In this document: positions 44,576 to 54,400 of the stretch, piece after piece
How positions within the stretch are numbered: the first letter of the stretch is position 1
Layout of the letters: each line of letters begins with the position of its first letter
Source of the DNA: Elgaria multicarinata webbii
Taxonomy: Eukaryota; Chordata; Lepidosauria; Squamata; Anguidae
DNA: 64,000 nt
NCBI RefSeq assembly: GCF_023053635.1
Contig: NC_086188.1
Span: 1,252,501-1,316,500, forward strand
Reading direction: 5' to 3'
Made by a program: the position numbers and the translations under genes
Notes under the pieces: generated by a model
The model's input: only the letters and a program-made list of their open reading frames with translations
Told to the model about the DNA's origin: nothing
Databases searched by the model: none

Positions 44576-44847
44576 ACAAGACGGGGAATAGTTCATGTGA
44601 ACAGACAGGACGGCGCTGTGCACTTTGAACGGTATTTACAAGCATGAACCATTTTTAGGCAAAGGAAAGAGTCAAGCCAAGGCAGACTTTGTAGAAGTCA
44701 AGTACTGTGAACTTAGTGGTCTACAATAAGGTAAGAGGAGTCATTTTGTAAGCTAATAATTTTGCAAACACGGTGGACCTTTGGGTGCATACTGCAAAAA
44801 AAGAAGAAGAAAAGAGACCAGAGGAGACCCAGGCTGAGCAACTTGCT

Positions 44848-44965
44848 TTAAGATTTCTTGTACTCGATTCTTTCTACTTTCACGTCATCGCCAATCAGCT
44901 GATAGACATAAGTGACGACAGTGGATGCCTGGATATCCATCAACACAAACGAAGGAATGATGTTG
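44848..44965 (-). CDS. VPS29: VPS29 terminal coding exon
   Basis: Completes Asn, then [12 protein letters not shown] to EYKKS and TAA. Acceptor (on -) ccctcag. Confidence 0.97.
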
Positions 44966-47900
44966 CTGAGGGGAGAAAAAGGTGGCACAGTTATTTTGCT
45001 GACCACATCAGGACTGAGTCCTTCACGACCTATGGCTGCAATTCTATGCACACTTATTTGGAAGAAAGTCCCATTAACTTCACTGCGACTTGCTTCGAAG
45101 TAAACATAGGACCAGGGTCAACAACTTGTAGACTGTAAAGCCACTAGGTGGTCTTATGTGGATCCTGCTTAGCCTCCTCATCCTCTAATACAGCCTTCCT
45201 CAACCTGGGGCGCTCCAGATGTGTTGGACTACAACTCCCAGAATGCCCCAGCCAGCTGGCTGGGGCATTCTGGGAGATGCAGTCCAACACATCTGGAGCA
45301 CCCCAGGTTGAGGAAGGCTGCTCTAATAGCAACTTGACATCACCAGTTGTTAGGAGTAGTTTGCAGCTGCTTCTTTGGAGGGGTGGGCGGTACTTTTGCC
45401 ACTTGCTCATTCTACTAGCCCCAAACCCCTATAAATCATATCAGGCAACTGAAGTGCGCCTCCAACAACGCGGCACTCTCCTACCAAAGGAAATAACTAA
45501 AAGCCTACGTAACACACTTCAAAAAGTGAGCCACACTTTGTTGTGAGCTGCGCAGAGGGGCTCGGATATTGGGCGGTATAATAAGTAAATAAATTAATAA
45601 TGATAATAATATGAACTCATAAGTTGCCCAGCCCTGCTTTCATGTATTCTTAACTCAAAAATCCGGAGTGGGAGGGGCTAGAGATTTAGCACTGTTTGCT
45701 AGACCTAATAGCAACATTGAATTTATGCAACTGTAAATCTTCATAGCCAAGACTGAGAAGCTGTGGGGTGCTCCAGTCCATCCAAACTGCAGTAACTAAT
45801 ATTAAAACCGCCACATCCCCACTTAAACAGTATCCTGCAGCGTATAACTCACTTTTCCAAAGCACTGTAGGCTCCTGTCGCCGATCCAGGGTTGATGTAG
45901 AACTTGTTTTCATGTTCGAATGCCTCGAATTTGTGTGTGTGCCCTGAAATGAGGATGTCCACATCGAACTGCCTTTGCAGTAATGCCAGGCTGGCCACGT
46001 CCCCCCAAGGGATGACCTGGTGCCCATGAATCAGCCCGATCTTAAACTGCCCAACACTTACAACCTTCTGTTCAGGATAATTCAAGTTCTAGGATTAAAG
46101 ACACAACATGTCAATTCTGTATACAGCTGCTCTATCCCTTTACCCGTTCCATATGAAAACGCCGCCGTGTATTATTAAGAATGACCAAACAACAGCCCTA
46201 CAAGTAATGTGGCTAAACAAGGTACCGGTTCTAGTGTCTGATGTGGCAAGCAGAAGTAGCATGCGTGCACACCTACACCTGACCAGCTTGAAAGATCAAT
46301 ATATTTGAAAGAAACCAGTTCTGCAGTCGGTTACAGAGAACAGCAGAATAAAAGCTCAGAACAGAAAGCCGTATTCTTTCTCTACCCAGTCGACGTCATT
46401 ACCTCATCAAAATCCCCTCTAACTACATGGACATCACCAGCCAGGGTCTTGAGGTAGTCATAGCTCTCCTTCGTGCAGAGGTTTCCAGTGCAGAGAATGT
46501 GCTGAATCTTTCCTGGAACCAGCAATTTCTTGAATTTAGCTGGCAGGCTGTTGCAGCGGTGCGGGATATGAAGGTCTCCCAACACTAACACCAACTTATA
46601 GGGAAAAAAGGGAAGAAGAAACACTTAGGTCTCCGGCAACATGTCAAGAAACTTTCAGCGCTTCAAATCTTTTTTCACGGTTCCTCCATTTATGGATAGA
46701 CTCAGCATACTGCTGGAAAGTAAAAGTTCACGCTCCTTCAGACTTTAGTGGAGTTGCATCCTTATTGTGCTATCTTTATTGTGCTATCTTTATTGTGCTT
46801 TGTACTGTTTTTTTTCCAAATCCTGTGGCACTTAAAATATCAAAAAGGTTTAAACTGTTTTGGATTCTACAGCAGATAACCAAGACACAACCCCCAAACA
46901 CAGCAATGACAATGTTTGAGCCATGTACCAGACTGGTGAAAAGTAATAGCTTTATCCAAGCCAGGCTTGCACGCTGATAAACACACACACACACAAAGGC
47001 CTTGATGCAAGGAACCTATTTAAATGTGTTGTCTGCCAAGGAGCTCCTGCATGTCACACAGGATTCTGGGAAGCGTTCAAGAGCACACACCAAGTTCACA
47101 CGTAGAGCTGGCCAAGCCTGTGTGAAGTGCAGAACAGCACACCCCAGCACAGAGGTGGGCAGAAAGTAGATTTTGATCTATCAGTAGATCTCTGGATTAC
47201 TGGCAATAAATCAACAAGGTTTTCTGACTCTAAACTATTTAAAAATTGCAACAAAAATGATCCCTCCCTCCTCCCCCTCCATGAAATGAAAAAAATATTT
47301 GGGGTAACCAGGAATGGAATTTTCTGTAAAAGGACTGTGAGTTCTTTTCAGTTTTGGTATCCCAAACAATTCCTGAGTTCAAAGTTGCTTAATCCTAAAT
47401 ATATTATTTAACTCTTTTGCACCAGGCTCCGATTGGTGGATCTAAAGATTCTAGTAAGCAAAGTCGATATCCACAAGTCTGAAGTCCTGCCATCCCTGTC
47501 CATCCCACCCTCCCTTACTGCTGCTGATGGCAGGGATGGATTGATAGTTGTGGGCAGACTGCCTTTCAGGGAAGCCTGTCCATGGTTATTGCTTTACTCA
47601 TTGAGAAATAGTTTGCTATGCTTTGCCTGGGTCCCCTGGAACACAGTCTATAAGACGACTGTCTTAATTTAGAGCAAAGTAGTCACAATGAAGCATCATA
47701 ATGTGACTCCACACCAGCAATTCAGTAGCAGCAGCCAGCAAGGCATTTTTCTTCATATCCGTTTAAACATTTTAATAGCCACTAAGAGAGTTGCCACCTA
47801 CCACAACCATTGTTAGTAAGAGGCCAAGTTGAACAAACTTACTCTGTGCCCAGCCTTATTGGATGAAGAAGTTGATTGCAGACAGGGGTGGGGAGGGGTG

Positions 47901-49963
47901 CAGGGGGGGTCAGGAATGGGAGAAAAATAGGGTGAGACATGAACAATGTTAAATAAAAAGGAAGCAACAGAAAAGGAAACATTTCAAGCCAAATTAATAG
48001 GCAAATCATTATGAAATCTGAATGTTAGGGGGGGAAATGTTAAAAAAAGTAAATCTGATTTATGCAACAGATGCCATAACTAATGGAAGCATTTTCCCAG
48101 CATTGCTTGTACAGAGGAGTCATAATCTCCCATAGTTTTCAAATGAGCCACTAAGGTTAGCAAGCACAACAAACCCACCAGTGCCTTGCAGGTGTGGAAG
48201 TTTATTTATTTATTTAAAACATTTGTATCCTGCCCTAGATCACTAGGATCTCAGGGTGGCATGCAGCTAAAGTTCCAATGTATAACCCAAGATTCCCTGC
48301 TCAAAAGGGTTTCCCCATTCACTTCAGTGGAGCAGATAGCTCTGTACGCATGAAGACATGAGATGATGCTGACCTTATATCGAACAAATGCAATGAAAAG
48401 TGCACATGCTACATCTCCTAACGGGCGTCAGAGTACAAATAGGATCTGGGACATTAGCTTATGAGTAACTCCCAAAACACACACTTCATTTGGGTTCCCA
48501 GTAAAGAGAACATTTTCTTAAGAACTAGGTATTCATTCACAGTATCTTCGTTCTGGCCCTGCTACAATAAATCCACTTCCTCTTGACCCTTTGCTGTGGC
48601 TCTGGGAGCTCAGCACAGTCCACTCAATTTCAGAGTGAAGGAGCTGTGGAAGGTGCTGAAGTCTCCTCCACAAACACTCGATATATTATTCCATTACCCC
48701 ACTTGAAGACTCTAAGGTTTACCAGACATTGTTCTCAGCTTTTCAATCATATGGCAGCCACAGGGGCTAGAAACTTAAACTAATAATAAAAAAACAATGC
48801 TGAGAATCTCAAGAGGCTGAACTGTGAACCTCAAAATCACATTCTTCACTTTTTCTCTGTGCACACACAGACCTGCCAAACTGTTGTAGGAACTTTCCAG
48901 TTCTGTTCACCTCGCACGAGATGTTACTTACAAGACTGTGCTTGCTAGGAACAGCAAAGTCAGGAAAAAAGGACCAAGCTGCCACACAATTTCTACTGCA
49001 GACCAAATTCCTTTTACTGACAAGCACAGGCACTTATTTTCATTCCTCTCCTCATTATTCCCACCACAGACCTTCATATATGAGACTGACAATCTACACA
49101 CAGTGCACGATGCCACATTTCATAGATTCAGCGTAATGCTGCCAAGGGGTTAGCCAAGCATAATTCTTAAGAGAAAAGTTATTGCCATAAATACCATGAA
49201 TGCAGGTGAGTTATGTATGGCAGGAATGTAATCAAAACTATAGTTAATGTGAAGCCGGGCAGGGTTAGAAGGAAAAGAAAATCCTTGGAAACTCGCTGGT
49301 TGTGAAATTCATTGGGAAATTGCCTTGACTAGCAAACAACTCCTGGAGACAATAATCACATACTATCTTTTTGTCAAAACGTTTTGGATCAGTCACCATG
49401 GGCTGCAAGGGCATTTCTTGTGCACAAAATAGAACTTCAGCACTGTAAGTTCCAAGGGGAGTTAACACCCAAGTCAGTGGAGTGTAGAATCGTTGTGTAA
49501 TTTAGACTGAAAATTTCTCTTTTTTAAAAAAAAAAAAAGCACCAGTATACTTATGATGCTGTATAAACAACAGGGAAGAGGGATCAAGAAAGGGAAGAAA
49601 GTGTGGCTGGGAATAAAACGAACAAGAATGGAGTGTGGAAAGATTATCCTTTGCTCTTTGGAATACTCCATCACCTCCGTAAGCCTGACAAGAGTCTTAT
49701 AAGGTAGATCAATACTGATTTCCCCATAATGTAGACTGGGTGAACCAGAGGCTAAGAGAACGGTAGCTTGCCCTAAGGCCAGAAGCACAGACAAAAATTC
49801 ATGCCACCATTTAAAGGACTTTTAAAATTGTCGTGTATTTCAAATGTTTAAATGTTTTAATATTGGAACATATTTAATATATTTTTTAACTTTTGTACAT
49901 TTCTATTCATAGGTTTTAAATGTAGATGTTTTAAATTTTGTAATGCCGCCTTGAGGCCCAGCA

Positions 49964-49999
<36 letters not shown>

Positions 50000-50799
50000 A
50001 ATGATAATGTGTGCTATCTCCAGTATTCAAGGCAGTAAGCCTGTGTGCCCCAGTTGCTGGGGAACATGGGTGGGTGGGTGCTGTTGCACCCTGTCCTGCT
50101 TTGTTGGTCCCTGGTCAACAGCTGTTTGGCCACTGTGCGAACAGAGTGCTGGACTAGATGGACCCTTCGTCTGATCCAGCATCAGCGCTCTTCTTATGTT
50201 CTTAATAATATTAATAAGTTTAAGTTAGATGTATTGTCATTCAAACAGCCACCCAAGAGGGAAGTTATTGGTCCGCCGCTGAGTTTCAGGCCCAGGGCAT
50301 TCATGGATTGGATCCAGACCTTAGAACAGACCTACTGACATTAACGGCACTCATGGTGACTTACATGCCCCACTGATTCCAACGGGCCTCCTGCTGCCTC
50401 TGGATCCAACCCACTGAAATGATGACATGCAAATGGGTCGGGCCAATTAGGGGGTTCAAACCGCGGGACTTCCCGACTGACAGCTCCCTTCTCTGAGTCA
50501 CTGCGACAGGCTGCTCCACCCAGGGCCTGCCCAGATATATTAGGCTACAGTTCCCAACACCTCCAGCCAACTGGAGATGATGGGACTTGTAGTCCAACAC
50601 ATCGGAAGGCGGGGAGGCTGCCACACTACAGCAGCTCCAGGGGATCCCCGAAGGCAGCTGCTTCCAGAGAGGGAGGAGGAAAAAGGCTGACTGGAGGGGC
50701 TTTGGGGCAGGGGCTTCTTTCCCCCCCCCCACCCCGCTCGCTGCTTATCCTGATCTCCCCCTCCTCCTCCCCCTCCCCCTCCCCAAGACGACTCACCAT
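44848..50799 (-). CDS. VPS29: VPS29 retromer subunit, complete, 4 coding exons plus optional microexon
   Basis: VPS29 binds the C-terminal solenoid of VPS35 in the retromer and retriever/commander coats, which recycle cargo from endosomes; it also docks TBC1D5 and VARP. Exons 50797-50799 (ATG), 46403-46594, 45853-46088 and 44848-44965 join to 549 bases, 182 residues, the length of the main human form. The protein has the metallophosphoesterase fold: GDLHIPH (Asp8, His10), TGNL (Asn39), GDFDE (Asp62 with Phe63), HGHQ and GHTH. Phe63 stands where active phosphatases have a catalytic His, in line with VPS29 being a scaffold. Nearly every residue matches human; small changes include Val for Ile in DVHVVRG and Ser at the C-terminus. 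The gene is divergent from RAD9B and convergent with KNTC1. Confidence 0.98.
45030..45113 (-). repeat. Common interspersed repeat copy in VPS29 intron
   Basis: GCAATTCTATGCACACTTAT and AAGTCCCATTAACTTCACTG, next to the VPS29 terminal exon. Confidence 0.6.
45191..45320. mobile_element. Palindromic hAT MITE, family A, 130 bp, young
   Basis: CAGCCTTCCTCAACCTGGGG at one end and its near-perfect complement at the other; the two arms meet at CCAGCTGGCTGG. Flanked by an exact 8-bp duplication CTCTAATA (45183-45190 and 45321-45328). It lies in the VPS29 intron between coding exon 3 and the terminal exon. Confidence 0.93.
45535..45612 (+). repeat. L2-like 3' tail
   Basis: GTGAGCTGCGCAGAGGGGC, ATTGGGCGGTATAATAAG and an A/T tail. 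Confidence 0.6.
45853..46088 (-). CDS. VPS29: VPS29 coding exon 3
   Basis: [12 protein letters not shown] to AYSALE plus two bases. Acceptor tcctag, donor gtgagt on the - strand. Carries [10 protein letters not shown] and ISGHTHKF, the metal-site histidine motifs. Confidence 0.98.
46403..46594 (-). CDS. VPS29: VPS29 coding exon 2
   Basis: 64 codons, [12 protein letters not shown] to RGDFDE, phase 0 at both ends. Acceptor ctataag, donor gtaatg on the - strand. Confidence 0.98.
47843..47854 (-). CDS. VPS29: VPS29 12-base alternative microexon (AGHR)
   Basis: On the - strand: acceptor ataag, GCTGGGCACAGA, donor gtaag. It encodes AGHR in frame between the lone ATG exon and LVLVLGD, giving MAGHRLVLVLGD, the start of the longer 186-residue human isoform. 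It is far too short for gene finders; recognition rests on identity with that isoform and exact splice sites. Confidence 0.85.
48200..48265 (-). repeat. L2-like tail fragment
   Basis: (TTTA)n, TTGTATCCTGCCCTAGATCA and GATCTCAGGGTGGC. Confidence 0.55.
49963..50009. repeat. (GAT)n microsatellite
   Basis: About 45 bases of GAT/ATG repeats followed by ATGATAATG. Confidence 0.95.
50015..50200 (+). mobile_element. CR1/L3-like LINE 3' end
   Basis: AAGGCAGTAAGCCTGTGTG to ACTAGATGGACCC and CTTCTTATGTTCTTA. Confidence 0.7.
50507..50620. mobile_element. Short hAT MITE relic, family A
   Basis: CAGGCTGCTCC and GGGGAGGCTG ends with TACAGTTCCCAACACC and GGGACTTGTAGTCC arms. No clear target duplication. 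Confidence 0.6.
50797..50799 (-). CDS. VPS29: VPS29 first coding exon (ATG only)
   Basis: The - strand reads ggccaagATG|gtgagtc: the coding part of exon 1 is just the initiator codon. The CAAGATGG context also resembles a YY1 site, common at start codons of housekeeping genes. Confidence 0.93.
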
Positions 50800-51374
50800 C
50801 TTGGCCCCCCTCAGCGCCGCTACTTCAGCCCCTTCTTTCCGCCGCTTCCGGTGTGCCAAACCCGAAGTCCGGAAACAGGAGCTACGGAAGCCGAGGCTGA
50901 GCCAAAAACCATCCAGAACGCGCTGCGGAGGGCCCCGTCAGTCAAACTCGAGAAAGGAGACAGGAAAGGGGCGGGGCTTGTGGGCTCGTCTGTTTCCCAT
51001 CGGGAAGGCGGGGGAAGAAACACAATGCAGGAGGGCGACATCCGGGTATCGGAGCTGTTCATGAACCAAAGGGCCACAGATTCCATACAATCAGAGACAC
51101 TTCCGGCTCCCGACTGATCGTACGGAGGAATCGGCGCGAAAGGAGTAGGGGGAGGAGAGGAGAGTGGCTTTCCTCCATTCTGCATCTTGCCCCGCATATG
51201 GCAGTGCTGAAACGGAAACCAGAAGTGAGGAATGCACACAACGGAGCCCTTTCTCCCTCAGTCCCCCCTCTTTGTTCTCCGCGCGCTCTTTACCTCAGGC
51301 TGGGCTTCCCGCCTTTTTGGCGCGTCAGTGGCTCGTGAGGCGAGAGGGCGACGTCGTGGTCCCCTCCCGCGACC
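50800..51374. promoter_or_regulatory. Bidirectional CpG-rich promoter of VPS29 and RAD9B
   Basis: The two start codons are 575 bases apart, back to back, in sequence rich in CpG and lacking obvious repeats. Visible candidate sites: CGCTTCCGG (50843-50851) and CACTTCCGG (51098-51106), ETS/GABP-type; GGCGCGAAA (51133-51141), the exact complement of TTTCGCGCC, E2F-type; TTCCCGCC (51306-51313) and TTTGGCGC (51316-51323), E2F-like, the latter 52 bases before the RAD9B ATG. There is no TATA box near either start. E2F sites suit a cell-cycle gene such as RAD9B; ETS sites suit VPS29. Transcription starts are not visible from sequence. Confidence 0.8.
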
Positions 51375-51408
51375 ATGAAGGGTGTTATTGGGGGCGCCCA
51401 GCTCAGAG
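51375..51408 (+). CDS. RAD9B: RAD9B exon r1
   Basis: ATG then [10 protein letters not shown] plus one base; gaccATGa context. Donor gtagcg. Confidence 0.9.
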
Positions 51409-54400
51409 GTAGCGCCACGTACCGCGGCTGCCCCCCCCTCTCAAATACATTAGTAGTTACTGTAGCCATGAGTAAAGTCACTTCACAAAACCTCTTCCTA
51501 GCAGCAGTCCATTGATATTAAAATATTTTTTTTATAGATAATACACTATATCTCGTGTTGCATGTTTTGTTTTTCCTTCGTCCTGCTCCACACAGAACAT
51601 AAATCAACTTTAAATCCTTCCCTATATTTCTGATTTCAAGAGGTGATTTACCTTCTTAGTTGACATCAGTTCATTGTGGACCAAGGCTGCAATGTGATAG
51701 GCTTAAGATGAATTAGTCCTATTCAACTCACTCGGAGTTACTTTTGAAAAGACATATTCCTTATTACGTATATAGGGTTGCCCTGCATGTCAGAATGTAA
51801 TCGTACTTAAAAAAGACAATAATCTTCTCTACAGTATTTGGAAGAGCCGTACACGCCATAGCACGAATCAGTGACGAATTTTGGTTTGATCCTATTGAAA
51901 AAGGAGTAAGTACATTCGGAGTTTAGAAAAACAAACCTGGAATTAAATAATAGATGTTATAGATTGAAGTAGAATCAGAGTGATAATTGTATTTTGCTAT
52001 CAAGATTCTTGCCACTAATAGCATATTGAAATCACCAGTCATTTGGTTTTATAGTTCTGATGATAAATTATTATTATTTACGTTTATATACCACCCCATA
52101 GCTGAAGCTCTCTGGGCGGTTTACAAAGATTTTAAACATCGACCATTTAAGAAAACAGATACACAAAACTTTAAAACCTGTAGAAACAAAACATTATACG
52201 AATTTTTTAAAACATAAAACGCAAAGTCCCCCAAAATTATCATTATGTTTCCTTCTCTGTGACTTGAAGTTCATGTGATTTCATTTAATCCTATATCCAC
52301 AGCTTTCCTTGAGGTCAGTGAATTCTTCTAGGTCAGCCTATGCCTGTGTCTTCTTTTCATCTATGTTCTTTCAACATTATTCTTGTAAAAACACGACTGA
52401 ATTGGATCTGAACAAAAACCACATACAACCTACATGTAAATTAGTAATAAAGGTAAGTCTCAGTAGATTTAAGCAATACATGCTATTTTATGCTACAAAA
52501 CAGTTCCATTTATAGTTATTTGGACAATGAGATGACATGTAACGTACAGATGGTTTATTTGATATGTGGATTTCAACTAACAATATGACTTTGAACAATA
52601 TCAAATTTTCTACTAGCAAAAAAAATAAATTACTGTAGAAATTTTGGAAAAAAATAATAATTTTCCAACGTTGTTAATACACAGCAAGGCAATATTAACC
52701 TAGCTCACCAAGATACATCTCCCTTATGCAATTGCTAATGTACTTTATGTGCATGTTTATTCTGCAAAGATTAGGAGCCAAATCTTTTGTTATCTTCAAT
52801 GTGTTTTTATGAGCTAACTTTACGCTTAGGGAAATCTGTGCATTGATAACATTCTTTTTATTTCAGGCAGTCCTACCTCTATTTCGGTCCTTAAACACAC
52901 TGGAAAGGAATGTAGAGAAATGCAACATTTATACAAATTTTAAAGATTGCCATATTGTTTTTCAACTTTTCTGCAAACATGGTATGTGTTGACACATGAT
53001 CTTGTAAGTCATGTTATGGGCTAGAAGGCAGGGTTAAAATCCGGGAATCGACAGAACTTAATTCCATTTGAAAATAGGGGTTTTGGTCTTGTGTTTATAC
53101 TGCCCCATAGCCAAAGCCTTCTGGGCAGTTAAAGTTGTGTGCTGGGATTAAGTCCTCAGCAACATTTGAGAAGTAAAAATGGGACAGTTACAAACATGAT
53201 CGAATACACAGTTTCCATTTTCCATGTATGTCTAATACACGTTATTTTATACATGTTATTAAAGTTACACAATACAATGAAGTAGACAAGCTGACATGGT
53301 TTTTTAATTAGGTTTATGCACTGTAAATACAATAAGATAGGAAAAGAGAATCCAGCACTAGCACATTTTATTAAAAGATATGAAGTGCACAGTGTCCACT
53401 AGAGAGCACTAGATGCCACCTTTTATTTTAACAAGCCATGCAAAGGAACTGGTTATTAAATATTATGAAAACCAGGTAATTGGCATTTGATGTAGCACTA
53501 AATAGTCTTAAGAGTCAGCACATACAAAATCGCCACTCATTGAGACTACTCTAAAGTGTTCCCAGTGTAGCTGCGCCATTCAGTAATAGAGTGGACACTT
53601 ACAAATCGCCCAGAGAGAAGAAATGCATCACCAAAAAAGAAAATGAATGAGGACATCAATTTGCATACATTTTGCATGTGCTAATCTATATGTGTAGATG
53701 CAAATTTAGAAATAAATATAATTTATACAGAAATACATTATTTCTGTTGGTACTGAAGGTTTGACCATGTGACCTGTGCAACTGCCTGGTCAGTCTGCTC
53801 TCCAGGTGCTGACTGTTGACGGACCACAGTCCTTACTGGTCTAGATCTTTAAACCGGAATTGGATAGGACAGACCTCAAAATAGAAGAACAACTTCAAAC
53901 GGAAGGCAGGAACAGAAGCAGCTGCCTGCCCCACAAAATGCTGAGACTGCCAATCAAATTCTTAACACTGGCCATTCACAGGACAATTGCTAATGATAAC
54001 AGAAACATCCTGGCACTAGATAAGTTAATTAACACATGTGGTGTAATAAAAATTCTTTATCCCCATTCAAGTTTCTGGCGATAGAATTAAACCTGTTGAT
54101 GAATTCTAACTCAGCAGTCTCTCGCTCTAATCTCATTTATGATTATATAGTGTTGGCATCTGGGTTTGTAGCGGAGTCTGGTCTCATATGGCCTGTTGTG
54201 GTAGTAAGTAACTGGTGGTTCGGAGGCTATACTTAATCTGTATACTCAGGAGATAATTTTGTTAAGTCTTCTTGAAATGATTATAAAAATCTTAGTAAAC
54301 CAGTAAAATGAATTGGTTAAATTTGAATATGGCTAAAGCAGTAGTTTTGAAGAAGACAAAAACATGCTTTGTTTTTAGGCAGTGCATGTATGTGTCACAG

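Larger units (their letters stand above)
46595..50796 (-). other. VPS29: VPS29 intron 1 region
   Basis: About 4.2 kb between the ATG exon and exon 2, holding the microexon, a (CA)n run near 46982-46996, an L2-like tail (48200-48265), a (GAT)n run (49963-50009), a CR1/L3-like 3' end (50015-50200) and a hAT MITE relic (50507-50620). The rest of 48270-49960 shows nothing I recognise. Confidence 0.7.
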
